Assembly (NCBI RefSeq): GCF_000173075.1
Contig: NZ_ABVL01000012.1
Coordinates: 148,452 to 212,451, forward strand
Length of the DNA: 64,000 nt
Origin: Chthoniobacter flavus Ellin428
GTDB taxonomy: Bacteria; Verrucomicrobiota; Verrucomicrobiia; Chthoniobacterales; Chthoniobacteraceae
Reading direction: 5' to 3'
Below, piece after piece: positions 42,814-52,705 of the stretch. The notes beneath the pieces were generated by a model. The model was not told the DNA's origin, searched no databases, and saw only the letters and a list, made by a program, of their open reading frames with translations. Position 1 is the first letter of the stretch. Each line of letters starts with the position of its first letter. Position numbers and translations under genes: made by a program.

Positions 42814-44613
42814 TTAGCGCCGCAATTCCTGAACGATCTGTTTGAACACGTTGGCGATGGCGTCGCGCTCCCTTTGTTGATCGGCGAGAGCGCGCTGAAA
42901 ATAGTCGTAGGTGATGTGTTGGCGCGCAGCTGTCACGTCGGCCTCGCTGGTGGCCTTGAGGAAGGAGATGAAGCTCTCGTCGGCCAGAGAGGCGTCGTGT
43001 GGGCTGAGGTGTCTGGAGCGGGCCTCGGCCCAGGCGTCGATGCGACTCTTGATCGCCGGGTTGTTATGCGCGCCTGGGGTGACGTGTTTGTTTTTCGCGA
43101 GATCGCGGAGAAATGCGGCCAGGTCGTTCGTGAGTTTTTCGATCGCTTCCATTTCCGTGGCTTGGGCGAAGAAGGCGTTCCAATTCACGGGCTGCCAGCT
43201 CTTGATGCTATCGAGTCGGTAGCCGAAGCGGCGAACGATCGGGTTTTTCACCGGCTCCCTGGTCGTCGGATCGTACTTGCGGATCAGCGAGTAAGTGGCC
43301 ACGCCGATGACCTTGCCGCTTTTCAAATGAATGATAGGACTGCCGCTGTTGCCGGGTTGAAAGGGTGCGTCGACCTCCACGAGTTGAGGACCGAGACCGA
43401 CGATGCGTCCCGTGATGGTATTGATGACGCCGGCCCCCTCGGCATTGCCGAGGACCACGACTTCATCGCCGATGGCCGCGTTTTCATCGACCGCTGTCAT
43501 GATTTCCAGTGGTTGGCCCACGGCGGTCGTAGGCTGGAATAGAAAAACATCGTGGCCCACGGCGCAGGAAGCGGCGCCGGTTTTGACCTCGGTGCCTTCG
43601 AGAGTTTTGAAAGCAGCCCCGCGCACTCCGGCGGCGACATGGGCGTTGGTGAAGAGAAAAGTGCCGTTGCTATATTTTGCGACAAAGCCGCTGCCCGAGC
43701 CATTCGTTCCGGTGATGAAGACGAGGCTGTTGTGATAGGTCTTGACCATCTCTGCAGTGGTGAGGTTCTGGGAAGACGAGGTGGGAGGGGAGGAAGGAGA
43801 GGAAGGTTTTGCTGTGGAAAGGGACGAGGGGCCGAGCGGCGGAGCGTGAGAGAGGTCCGCCGTTTCCACGCTGAGGTAATGAAGCTGGCCGCCGGTGAAG
43901 AGGCCCAGTTTTCCTTCCTGGCGGTGGGCATCCTGCGCAGAGATGGCCAGCTTGCCGTCGAAATAGTAGAGTTGGTGGTCGCCTTGCGAGTAAAGCTCCA
44001 GGGTATGCTCATCGCCCGGCTGTAATTGAGCGAGACTACCCGTGCCGCCGAGCTGGGTGTCCTTTCCGATATCCTCCGTTTTGACGCGCATCAGGGAAGT
44101 CACTTTGTGATCGGCCTCCTTGCCGATGAAGAGAGTCACGACGTAACGGTGACCGACGGCCTTTCCGTCGGTGCGCGTCTGGAGATCGATAAAAGAGCCT
44201 TCGGGACCGTCATAGCGGAAGCGGACACGAATGGCACCATCCTTCAGCACTTCCGGAAAAGCGACGAACGCCTGGTTGCGGACGGCGGATATCGTCGTGC
44301 CATCGCGATGCCAGCCGCCGCCCCACAGATTTTCCTCGGCGATGCGGTCCTTCCAAACGATGCCCGGGATTTGAGTATTGGCGAAAGCAGGACCGCTTTT
44401 AGTTTCCGCCGGCTTATCGGCTCCGGCTGAGCCGGTGATGGCCACACAGGTGATGGCGCACAGAGTCCACGACCACCGCTGCGCTTTGCCGGCCAGAGCG
44501 GAGAGACTGTCCAGGAAAGAGCCACGGCGAACGGGGCGAGGACGCGAATCTTCGCGGATCGCATTCGGCAAAGGGAGGGGATTTTGTTCGGTCGGCGGGG
44601 GATTGGCCTTCAT
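42814..44613 (-). CDS. Secreted trypsin-like serine protease with N-terminal jelly-roll domain
   Basis: A 599-residue protein. An N-terminal Arg-rich stretch precedes a hydrophobic segment (WSWTLCAITCVAITGSAGA). Residues about 85-245 look like a concanavalin/laminin-G type sandwich (AIRVRFRYDGPEGSFIDLQT, HRQEGKLGLFTGGQ). The protease domain has His in FTNAHVAAGVRGA, Asp in GHDVFLFQP and Ser in FQPGNSGSPIIH. A helical C-terminal region follows. No PDZ domain is seen, unlike in DegP. Periplasmic or surface protease. Confidence 0.85.
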   Translation of the reverse strand: MKANPPPTEQNPLPLPNAIREDSRPRPVRRGSFLDSLSALAGKAQRWSWTLCAITCVAITGSAGADKPAETKSGPAFANTQIPGIVWKDRIAEENLWGGGWHRDGTTISAVRNQAFVAFPEVLKDGAIRVRFRYDGPEGSFIDLQTRTDGKAVGHRYVVTLFIGKEADHKVTSLMRVKTEDIGKDTQLGGTGSLAQLQPGDEHTLELYSQGDHQLYYFDGKLAISAQDAHRQEGKLGLFTGGQLHYLSVETADLSHAPPLGPSSLSTAKPSSPSSPPTSSSQNLTTAEMVKTYHNSLVFITGTNGSGSGFVAKYSNGTFLFTNAHVAAGVRGAAFKTLEGTEVKTGAASCAVGHDVFLFQPTTAVGQPLEIMTAVDENAAIGDEVVVLGNAEGAGVINTITGRIVGLGPQLVEVDAPFQPGNSGSPIIHLKSGKVIGVATYSLIRKYDPTTREPVKNPIVRRFGYRLDSIKSWQPVNWNAFFAQATEMEAIEKLTNDLAAFLRDLAKNKHVTPGAHNNPAIKSRIDAWAEARSRHLSPHDASLADESFISFLKATSEADVTAARQHITYDYFQRALADQQRERDAIANVFKQIVQELRR

Positions 44614-44851
44614 ACAACGACAACCCGCGGGGGGGCTCTCCAGCCGCAGGCAACACCGGCACGTCTAACATTTAGGAAGCGGGGCAAACAAGGGAGATCA
44701 TCCGGGGCGTATTCGTCCTGGCGCGCATCGCCTCAGGGCCGGGGCGAATTGTGTGATGTGACGGATTTGTTCCGGCCGGGACGCCCACCACGGTGGCGGG
44801 CAGGGTAAATGCTTGTTGCGCTGAGAATAGGCAAGGCTCTACGGTCAACCA

Positions 44852-46069
44852 ATGTCATTTCAAGATTTTGGCCTGCTCGATGAGGTCGTCCACGGGGTGC
44901 AATCGATGGGTTACATCGATCCGACACCCATTCAGTTGCGCGCTTTTCCGATCATTTTATCCGGCAGGGACATGATGGGCTCTGCCCAGACGGGCACCGG
45001 CAAGACGGCGGCTTTTGCCCTGCCACTGCTCACGAAGCTGAAGTCGCACGGCGACCTGCGCGCCCTCATCCTCGAGCCCACCCGTGAACTCGCTGCCCAG
45101 GTCGAGACCGCTTTCCGCGACTATTCGCGTTTCATGGATGTCCAGGTCGGCCTCGTGCATGGCGGCGTCGGTTTTGGCAGTCAGCGCTCGATGCTGCAGA
45201 AAGGCGCGGACGTGCTCGTCGCGACGCCGGGCCGGTTGCTCGATTTTCTGGAAGACGGCACGGCCAACCTCAAGAACATCCAGTATCTGGTGCTCGATGA
45301 AGTGGACCGCATGCTCGACATGGGCTTCCTGCCGCAGGTGCGCCGCATCGTCGATCGCGTCCCGAAGGAACGGCAGACGCTCTTCTTCTCCGCGACGCTC
45401 CCGCCCGAGCTGGAGACGATGACGAAGTGGCTGCTCAAGGATCCCGAGCAGGTGGAAATCGGCGCCCGCCGTTCGCCGGCGGAGACCGTGACCCACGCGC
45501 TTTATCCGGTGGCGAAGGACCAGAAGTTCGACCTGCTCATCGCGTTGCTCGAGCGGACGAAATTCGATTCCGCGATCATCTTCACCAGCACGAAGATCAT
45601 GGCCGACAAGGTCGCGCATCGGCTCAAGGACCTGAAACATTCCGTGGCGGTGCTGCATTCGAACCGCACCCAGCGCGAACGCGAAGACGCGCTCGCCGGT
45701 TTCAAGAGCGGCAAATACGAAGTGATGGTCGCCACCGACATCGCCGCGCGCGGCCTCGACATCGCCGGTGTCTCGCACGTCATCAATTACGACGTGCCGC
45801 AACATCCCGAGGATTACGTGCACCGCATCGGCCGCACCGGTCGCGCCCTGCTCACGGGCGATGCGTTCACCATCTTCACCGCGGAGGAACTCGACCACGT
45901 GCGTTCCATCGAACGCTTCATCGGGGCAAAGATCACGCGTCAGAAGCTCGAAGGGTTCGACTATCTCTACACCGCCCTATTCAACGAAGAGCAAATCCCC
46001 GCCGGCGGCGTGGGCAAGGGCGTGCGCACGGCGAAGGGCTATAGCTTCGGCGCCCGTCGGCGCAAGTAG
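44852..46069 (+). CDS. DEAD-box-family RNA helicase (DEVD variant)
   Basis: A 405-residue helicase core of RhlE/RhlB type. Q motif GYIDPTPIQLRAF, Walker A AQTGTGKT, PTRELA, motif II LVLDEVDRML (DEVD rather than DEAD), SAT in FFSATLPP, motif V ATDIAARGLDIAGV and motif VI YVHRIGRTGRA. A short basic tail (SFGARRRK) ends it. Unwinds RNA with ATP in ribosome assembly or mRNA decay. Confidence 0.95.
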   Translation: MSFQDFGLLDEVVHGVQSMGYIDPTPIQLRAFPIILSGRDMMGSAQTGTGKTAAFALPLLTKLKSHGDLRALILEPTRELAAQVETAFRDYSRFMDVQVGLVHGGVGFGSQRSMLQKGADVLVATPGRLLDFLEDGTANLKNIQYLVLDEVDRMLDMGFLPQVRRIVDRVPKERQTLFFSATLPPELETMTKWLLKDPEQVEIGARRSPAETVTHALYPVAKDQKFDLLIALLERTKFDSAIIFTSTKIMADKVAHRLKDLKHSVAVLHSNRTQREREDALAGFKSGKYEVMVATDIAARGLDIAGVSHVINYDVPQHPEDYVHRIGRTGRALLTGDAFTIFTAEELDHVRSIERFIGAKITRQKLEGFDYLYTALFNEEQIPAGGVGKGVRTAKGYSFGARRRK

Positions 46070-46104
46070 GCGAGCGGCACAGTTGGAGGGTGCTGCTCCG
46101 TCCT

Positions 46105-46300
46105 AAGCAGTGCCCAACATCTTTGTGCGGTGTTTGGATGTCGATGCGGATGGCGCTCCTGGGGAGCGGCGATCTCCAGGTCGCCCACCGGAACCAACGC
46201 GCGAAAGCGCCAAATCTTCCGGGCGTTGCTCCGCAACGCAGGGCGACCTGGAGATCGCCCCTCCCAGTGAGCCGTTGCCAAATTCCTCGCTGTCCCTAAA
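46105..46300. repeat. Dispersed inverted-repeat element
   Basis: Begins AAGCAGTGCCCAACATCTTT (a related block, AAGCATTGCCCATATCTTT, is at 63958, the end of the window) and contains an 18-bp inverted pair GCGATCTCCAGGTCGCCC / GGGCGACCTGGAGATCGC about 55 bp apart. The 46070-46494 interval has no gene. Confidence 0.7.
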
Positions 46301-46494
46301 ACGGCCCTTCCGATTGACCACTCGGTTCGCGATCGCGGCGTTCGCCGTAGGTCGCGCGCGGAGGCTACGGTGCATCCGCACCTTGCGCCCTTGACTCTCC
46401 TCAAATCGGTCCGAGGCTTTGCCATGGGAATCTTTCGTTCCTATGCCCGGCAGACTCCTGCCGCCCGGCAACTTCTTACCCCAATACCAAGACC

Positions 46495-48018
46495 ATGAGT
46501 ACGTCTACCTCCTCTCCAGCCAGCGCACTGGATCAACTCACCCCGAGCGTGCGCCAATTTCTCTCGGGGCCCAAACAATTGCTCATCGACGGCGAGTGGA
46601 TGGATGCCGCGTCGGGCAAGACGTTCAGTGTGTTCGATCCCGCCACCGGTGATACCATTGCCCAGGTCGCGGAGGGCGAGGCCGAGGACATCGATCACGC
46701 CGTGGCCGCGGCCCGCCATTCTTTCGACAAGGGCAAGTGGCGCAATCTCTCGCCTTCGCAGAAAGGCCAGATCCTCTGGCACATCGGCGACATGATTCTC
46801 GATCACCTCGATGAATTCGCGCAGCTCGAATCACTCGACAACGGCAAGCCGGTCGGCGTCGCGCGCGTGGCGGATGTGCCGCTCGCCGCGGACCTGTTTC
46901 ACTATATGGCTGGGTGGGCGACGAAGATCGAGGGCAACACCATTCCCATCAGCGTGCCGTATGCGCCGGATGGCAAATTCTTTGCCTACACGGTGCGCGA
47001 ACCCATCGGGGTCGTCGGACAAGTCATCCCGTGGAATTTTCCACTGCTCATGGCGGCATGGAAGTTGGGTCCCGCGCTGGCCACCGGCAATTCAGTCGTC
47101 CTCAAGCCGGCCGAGCAAACCCCGCTCTCCGCACTGCTGCTCGGGGAATTGCTCATGCAGGCTGGGATTCCGGAAGGCGTGGTGAATATCGTCACCGGCT
47201 TCGGTGAGACCGCCGGCGCGGCGCTCGCGGCCCATCCAGGCGTCGACAAGGTGGCGTTCACCGGTTCCACGGAAGTCGGTAAATTGATCGTCAAAGCCGC
47301 CGCGGGGAACTTGAAGAAAGTGACGCTCGAACTCGGTGGTAAATCGCCCGCGGTGATCTTCAAGGACGCGCCGGATCTCGATGCAGCCATTGCCGGCGCG
47401 GCGAATGCGATCTTCTTCAACCATGGCCAGTGCTGCTGTGCCGGTTCACGTTTGTACGCCGAGCACGACGTTTTCGATCGCGTGCTGGAAGGCATGGAGA
47501 CGCAGGCGAAGAACATTCACCTCGGCCCGGGACTCGAGCCGACCACGGAGATGGGCCCGCTTGTTTCCGCAGAGCAGTTCAATCGCGTGAACGGTTACAT
47601 CAAATCGGGGCTGGAGCAGGGGGCGCAGGCTTTCCGTGGCCAGGAGAGCCCGAACGAACACGGCTATTTCGTTTCGCCCACGGTCTTCACGAATACCAAG
47701 CCGGACATGAAGATCGTCCGTGAGGAAATCTTCGGGCCGGTGGTCGTCGCGGAACCGTTCGATGATTTCGACGAAGTCATTCAGCAAGCGAATGACACCG
47801 ACTACGGGCTGGCCGCGAGTGTCTGGACGCGCGACCTCTCGAAAGCGCATCGCGCTGCGGCGGCGCTGCGGGCCGGCACGGTGTGGGTGAATTGCCACAA
47901 CATCCTCGACTCCGCGCTGCCGTTTGGCGGTTACAAGCAATCCGGCTGGGGCCGCGAAATGGGCCACGCCGCGCTGGACTTGTACACCGAGAGCAAGGCG
48001 GTGTGCATGGCGTTGTGA
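46495..48018 (+). CDS. Aldehyde dehydrogenase
   Basis: A 507-residue NAD(P)+-dependent aldehyde dehydrogenase, closest in layout to class 1/2 or betaine/retinal-type enzymes. IPWNFPLLMAAWKLGPALA with the conserved Asn, VTLELGGKSPAVIF (general-base Glu), the FNHGQCCCAGSRL catalytic Cys, EEIFGPVV and PFGGYKQSGWGREMG. Cytosolic. No substrate can be inferred from neighbours. Confidence 0.95.
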   Translation: MSTSTSSPASALDQLTPSVRQFLSGPKQLLIDGEWMDAASGKTFSVFDPATGDTIAQVAEGEAEDIDHAVAAARHSFDKGKWRNLSPSQKGQILWHIGDMILDHLDEFAQLESLDNGKPVGVARVADVPLAADLFHYMAGWATKIEGNTIPISVPYAPDGKFFAYTVREPIGVVGQVIPWNFPLLMAAWKLGPALATGNSVVLKPAEQTPLSALLLGELLMQAGIPEGVVNIVTGFGETAGAALAAHPGVDKVAFTGSTEVGKLIVKAAAGNLKKVTLELGGKSPAVIFKDAPDLDAAIAGAANAIFFNHGQCCCAGSRLYAEHDVFDRVLEGMETQAKNIHLGPGLEPTTEMGPLVSAEQFNRVNGYIKSGLEQGAQAFRGQESPNEHGYFVSPTVFTNTKPDMKIVREEIFGPVVVAEPFDDFDEVIQQANDTDYGLAASVWTRDLSKAHRAAAALRAGTVWVNCHNILDSALPFGGYKQSGWGREMGHAALDLYTESKAVCMAL

Positions 48019-48134
48019 CGATGGCTTGGAATTTGCGCCCTGGCCGTGCGCCGGGGCGCAATTGTCGCAGCAACTCTTCCCGAAAGGATTCGCGCGAAAG
48101 CGGTTCCACTATGGTCCGACAGTCATTCCTTCTG

Positions 48135-48359
48135 CTATTCCCGTGCTTCGCGCAGCACATCCAGCACGGCCTCTGCCGCGACGCATTCTTCCGCACGGCG
48201 AGCGCGTTTCACTCCCATGCTTTGTGACCAATCCACCGATTGCTTCCGTGCGTTGACATCAGTAGGAGGCAACTGTGAATCCATCCAGCGTCGAATTTCC
48301 GCCCACTGTTCGGGCGGTAATAGGGCGATGGCGCGTTCGATTTCAGTCACCGTGCTCAT
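48135..48359 (-). CDS. Orphan antitoxin-like small protein
   Basis: A 74-residue protein starting MSTVTEIERAIALLPPEQWA, the common opening of short addiction-module antitoxins (TEIExAIxxLPxE). The middle is polar and the end helical (EECVAAEAVLDVLREARE). There is no room for a toxin gene between its stop and the aldehyde dehydrogenase, and none upstream, so it is orphaned. Confidence 0.6.
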   Translation of the reverse strand: MSTVTEIERAIALLPPEQWAEIRRWMDSQLPPTDVNARKQSVDWSQSMGVKRARRAEECVAAEAVLDVLREARE

Positions 48360-48467
48360 AGTGATAGCGTGCCGTCTGAATCCACTTGCGTCAATGCAGG
48401 GTTCAAAGGCCGAGGCCGCGGAATTGGCCTGACACGCCCGCGCCCTTTGTTAGCTTTTCATTAGCAG

Positions 48468-49193
48468 ATGAAAACTCCGGTGCCGCACTCTTTCCAGACC
48501 ACGCGCTGGACAGTAGTGAGGCGGGCGGTGGGGAATGATGATGCAGCGGCGCAAAAGGCCCTGTCGGCGTTGTGCGAGGGATATTGGTATCCGATCTATG
48601 CTTTCGTCCGGCGGTCGGGCAAGAGCCCGCATGATGCCGAGGATCTGACGCAGGGCTTCTTTGCGCGGCTTTTGGAAAGGGACATGCTGGCCACGGCGGA
48701 TCCGACGAAGGGTAAGCTGCGGACGTTTCTCCTCTCGTGTGCGCGACACTTTCTCGCGGACGAACACGACCGGGCGAATGCCCAGAAGCGCGGAGCGGGG
48801 TTGATCTCCAGCTTCGATGCGGTGCAGGCGGAGGAACGCTATGCCATCGAGCCGGTGGATAACCTCACCCCCGACCGCCTTTTCCAACGCCGCTGGGCGC
48901 TGGCCCTGCTCGAGCAGACATTGGAGACGATCGCGGCCGAATATGCCGCGGAGGGCAAGGCAGAGTTGTTTGCTGCGCTGCGTCCGTTCCTGGGTTTTGG
49001 CAAGGGCGCGGCGAAGTCCTATGAGGAGCTTGTCGCAGAGCTCAACCTGCCCATCGGCACGCTGAAGAACCATGTCTTCCGCATGCGGGAACGCTGGCGC
49101 AAGCTGCTGCTCGACCAGGTGGCGGCCACGCTGGACGAGCCCACCGAAGAAGAGGTCCGGGCCGAGCTTTCCGAATTGATCGGGTGCGTGTGA
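48468..49193 (+). CDS. ECF-type RNA polymerase sigma factor
   Basis: A 241-residue sigma-70-family factor of the kind found beside Ser/Thr kinases in Planctomycetota and Verrucomicrobiota. Region 2: ALCEGYWYPIYAFVRRSGKS, HDAEDLTQGFFARLLERD, LRTFLLSCARHFLADEHDR. Region 4: KSYEELVAELNLPIGTLKNH, followed by VFRMRERWRKLL. No anti-sigma gene is adjacent; the downstream kinase at 49421 may control it, as in other kinase-linked ECF groups. Confidence 0.92.
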   Translation: MKTPVPHSFQTTRWTVVRRAVGNDDAAAQKALSALCEGYWYPIYAFVRRSGKSPHDAEDLTQGFFARLLERDMLATADPTKGKLRTFLLSCARHFLADEHDRANAQKRGAGLISSFDAVQAEERYAIEPVDNLTPDRLFQRRWALALLEQTLETIAAEYAAEGKAELFAALRPFLGFGKGAAKSYEELVAELNLPIGTLKNHVFRMRERWRKLLLDQVAATLDEPTEEEVRAELSELIGCV

Positions 49194-49420
49194 GGAGAAG
49201 TTGATAGTGGAGAGTTGATACTGGAGCGAATGCGACAGGTCCGTGGTGCCGTGGGGACAATTGATAGCCGTCGCTCGTTTGCCGGACGGGATCGTGATTC
49301 TTTGACACCTGCGGAAATTTCTATTTCGTCTGCAACCCGGATTGGCGGAATCCGTAAGGAATGATAGAACCGGGTTGCTTCGGCGACTTGGTGCCCACCG
49401 AAAACCAACCGCTCCTTTCC

Positions 49421-52400
49421 ATGGCCGACGATCCTTCTTCCACCCCGAAGCCCACTGCTGACGGGCCTTCCGAACTCCGGGGGCTCGATCCCGGCGAGTT
49501 GCTGGCCCGGGGATTGCAAACGGTGCGCCCTTCCGTGGGCGCGGGTCCATGGGAACCGCCGACGCTCGAAGAGGTGAGCCGGCTCCTGCCGCAGTACCGG
49601 ATCGAACAGCTCATCGGCCGTGGCGGGATGGGCGCGGTTTACAAGGGCATCCAGCTCAATCTCGACCGGCCGGTGGCGATCAAGTTGCTCCCTGCCGAGA
49701 TGGCGATGGACGAGGCATTCGTCGCCCGTTTTGAGCGCGAGGCGCGCACGCTGGCGAAGCTTCAGCACTCGCGGATCGTGACCATCTTCGACTTCGGCCG
49801 TACGGCGGAGGGGCATTTGTATTTCGTCATGGAATACATCGACGGCACCGACCTGCGCCGCATCCTGCGCGGGCCGGGATTGGACCCGGAGCAGGCGCTG
49901 GCCTTGGTTGGGCAGCTCTGCGATGCGCTGCAGGCGGCGCATCGGGAAGGCATCGTGCATCGCGATCTCAAGCCGGAGAATGTGCTCATCACGCGCGATG
50001 GCTATGTGAAGCTCGCGGATTTCGGCCTGGCGCGTCCGCCGCAGGAGGAGGGCGCGCCCAATCTCACGCAGACGAATCTCGTGCTCGGCACGCCGGACTA
50101 CATGGCGCCGGAGCAGCGTTTCGGCGCGGCCAGGGCGGATGCGCGTTCGGACATTTTCGCGCTCGGCGTGATGCTCTATGAGATGCTCACGGGACAAACC
50201 CCGCGCGGCGTTTTCGATCCGCCGTCGCACAAGGTGAAGATGGACGTGCGCATCGATGAAGTAGTGCTCAAGGCGCTGCAATCCGAACCGGAGCGCCGCT
50301 ATCAAAAAGCCAGTGAGCTAAAGACCGCGGTGGAGAATATCCGCACCACGCCGCTGCCGGCTCCGGCGCCCGCGTCGCCAGCGACCGTCGCGCGCTCGCG
50401 TTCCCGGATGCCGATCTACGCCGCAGCCACGGGCGTGCTGCTCCTCGCGACTCTGGGCGCTGCCAGTTATTTGTATCGCTCCAAAACCAAACCAACGCCG
50501 CAGTCCGCCCACGCTACGCCGGCACCGGGTCTCGACGAAGCGACCGCGCAACGATTGGAGAAAATTGTCCCGCAATACGTGTGGCTGTTTCACAACAACG
50601 AATTGCGCTTCCTCTCCGACGGCACCGCGACGCACCCCGGCTTCAAGGGCGGCTTCCGGTGGAGCGTGGATCGCACGGTGCACAATGCGCCGACCATCCG
50701 CCTCGCCGAGCAGGGCGAAGAGCCAAAGCGTGCCTTGAAGAGTGTGCTGTGGTTTTACCCGGATTTCTCCGGCTTCACGAATTACGAGTATATCGACAAT
50801 TGGGAAGGTTCGGGCACGGGCGGCGTCCGCCTCGGTGTGCGCCTGCCGCTGCCCAATCAAGTCGCGGCTGCGACTCCAGACACCAACCCGTTGGCCGCGC
50901 AAATCCGCGACTCTCTCGCCAAGGCGAAGGGCGTGTATGAAGCGCTGGTCGGTCGCCCCTGGGCCTGGACCGATCTCGGCAGCACCAATCCCGCGAGCAT
51001 CGTGCGCTTCGAACCGGACGGGCATTGCTCCGGCGGCTGGACTTGGGAACTCATCGACCGGCTCGACGGCACTTTCCTCGTCGACTGCAGTTGGGGCGAA
51101 AACGGGCACCAGTACCTGGTCTTCGACCCTTCGCTCGAAAGCTTCGACTCCTACGACAGCACCTGGACTTGCGTGGTCAAAGGCCAGCGCGTGAAGTCCG
51201 GCGATTCCACTTCGACCGTCGCCACTGCGCCCGTGAATCCAACTCCGATAGTTGCGCCGGGACCGTCCGTCGCATCGCAGACAGAGCCCGTGAACGCTCC
51301 CGTAGCTACGCCCGCTCCCGAACCGGCATCAGCTCCGAAGGCCGCACCGTCCTTGGAGGATCGGCCGTTGTACAAGGCGCTCATCGGATACAAATGGACG
51401 TGGTGGCGGGGTGACGGAAAGGGCGGCACGTGGCGTACGACGCTCACGTTTCATCCAGACGGGACCGTCAGCAATCCCGCTGACCATCACACGTGGTATT
51501 GGTGGATTACCAACGAGCAGACGGTCCATCTCCAATTTCATCCGGAGCCTGGCTCGCCTCCGGTCCCGAACTTCAATGAAGGAATGACCGTCACCTTCAA
51601 TGCGCCGCTGACGCATTTCCGCGGCCTTTATATCCCTGATCCGAAAAAGCCCGATGGCATTGGCGAACGCGCAGAGCCTGTTTCCGTGGCTCACACCCTT
51701 TCCCCACCAGCGACTCCCGCGCAAACGGCCCCACAGCCAGCCACTCCGGCGCCGACATCCGTCGTGGCGAAGGCCACGCCCGTGCCCGCTTCTCCCGCGG
51801 CCCGCCGCGCGGCGCAGATCTACGATGCCATCGTCGGTTATCACTGGACGTGGGCGAATGAAGGCGACACCAAGCCGCCGCTGGTCGTGGAGTTTGCCTG
51901 GGATGGCCATGTCTCCGGCGGATGGACGTGGAAGCCGGTTTACAAACCCGATGGCGAGACGCTCATCGACTGTGCGTGGGGCGACAATGGCCACGAGTAT
52001 CTGCGGATGAACGAAGCGTGCGACGGCTTCGTGGCTTTCAACCGCGACGGTCAGTTCAATGTCAAAGGCCAGCGCCTGGGGCCGATCGGCCAGGCGGCGA
52101 ACCTCGACGCCCTTGCGGCTTCGGTCTCAGCGGAGGCAGTGGCGAAATCGCCGGCCAAACAGATCGAGCCGCTCCTCGAGCCGTGCCTGAATGCGATCCT
52201 CGCGCCCTTGGGGGACAATCCCCAGATGCCGCGCGTGCCGGTGGAAAAGCTGCAGGCCGTGCTCAGTGGCGAGGCGGTGAAGGCGAAGACCCCGGCGCGA
52301 AAGCAGATCTACCAATACGCCCAGGCGGTGTGTGAATCGCTGACCAATGGCATGGACGAGCGCGCGCTGACCAAGGCGACGGCGGCGTCTTCGTCCTGGG

Positions 52401-52666
52401 TGCCGTCGCTGTCCAATGGGGGCAGCATCATCAACACCATGCCGCTCCACGGCCGGGATGCGGGGCGCGCCGGCGAGGCCATCCGCAAAAAGCAAAAAGA
52501 CGAGCGCGCGTATGCGGACAAGCGCGCCGACCAGTACTCCATCTTCATGGAATCCTCCGCTTACAAAGCCTGGGTCGCGAAGGCAGCGCTGCTGCGCCAG
52601 AACGTGATGGGCCTCTACACGAAGCTCGTGCAACTGGAGGCTGCGGAATCGGCTCCAGCGAAGTAA
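49421..52666 (+). CDS. Giant membrane-anchored Ser/Thr kinase with repeated sensor domains
   Basis: 1081 residues from ATG 49421 (49361 also possible). Kinase about 55-320 (GRGGMGAVYKG, VAIKLLP, HRDLKPENVLI, DFGLARP, GTPDYMAPEQ), then a membrane helix (IYAAATGVLLLATLGAASYL). Outside, about four related units of about 95 residues carry W-x-W and GGWTWE/K motifs (YEALVGRPWAWTDLG, YKALIGYKWTWWRGDG, YDAIVGYHWTWANEGD), split by Pro/Ala-rich linkers. The last about 170 residues (from KQIEPLLEPCLNAILAPLGD) closely match the end of the next protein. Part of an ECF-kinase-DUF1080 cluster. Confidence 0.92.
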   Translation: MADDPSSTPKPTADGPSELRGLDPGELLARGLQTVRPSVGAGPWEPPTLEEVSRLLPQYRIEQLIGRGGMGAVYKGIQLNLDRPVAIKLLPAEMAMDEAFVARFEREARTLAKLQHSRIVTIFDFGRTAEGHLYFVMEYIDGTDLRRILRGPGLDPEQALALVGQLCDALQAAHREGIVHRDLKPENVLITRDGYVKLADFGLARPPQEEGAPNLTQTNLVLGTPDYMAPEQRFGAARADARSDIFALGVMLYEMLTGQTPRGVFDPPSHKVKMDVRIDEVVLKALQSEPERRYQKASELKTAVENIRTTPLPAPAPASPATVARSRSRMPIYAAATGVLLLATLGAASYLYRSKTKPTPQSAHATPAPGLDEATAQRLEKIVPQYVWLFHNNELRFLSDGTATHPGFKGGFRWSVDRTVHNAPTIRLAEQGEEPKRALKSVLWFYPDFSGFTNYEYIDNWEGSGTGGVRLGVRLPLPNQVAAATPDTNPLAAQIRDSLAKAKGVYEALVGRPWAWTDLGSTNPASIVRFEPDGHCSGGWTWELIDRLDGTFLVDCSWGENGHQYLVFDPSLESFDSYDSTWTCVVKGQRVKSGDSTSTVATAPVNPTPIVAPGPSVASQTEPVNAPVATPAPEPASAPKAAPSLEDRPLYKALIGYKWTWWRGDGKGGTWRTTLTFHPDGTVSNPADHHTWYWWITNEQTVHLQFHPEPGSPPVPNFNEGMTVTFNAPLTHFRGLYIPDPKKPDGIGERAEPVSVAHTLSPPATPAQTAPQPATPAPTSVVAKATPVPASPAARRAAQIYDAIVGYHWTWANEGDTKPPLVVEFAWDGHVSGGWTWKPVYKPDGETLIDCAWGDNGHEYLRMNEACDGFVAFNRDGQFNVKGQRLGPIGQAANLDALAASVSAEAVAKSPAKQIEPLLEPCLNAILAPLGDNPQMPRVPVEKLQAVLSGEAVKAKTPARKQIYQYAQAVCESLTNGMDERALTKATAASSSWVPSLSNGGSIINTMPLHGRDAGRAGEAIRKKQKDERAYADKRADQYSIFMESSAYKAWVAKAALLRQNVMGLYTKLVQLEAAESAPAK

Positions 52667-52705
52667 GAATGGAGAGCCGATGAACCCCCTTTTCCTATCC
52701 CTCCT

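Noticed and set aside
44852..46069. Helicase inactivated by a DEVD motif II
   Set aside because: The catalytic Asp-Glu and final Asp are kept, and DExD variation at the third position is tolerated in the superfamily.
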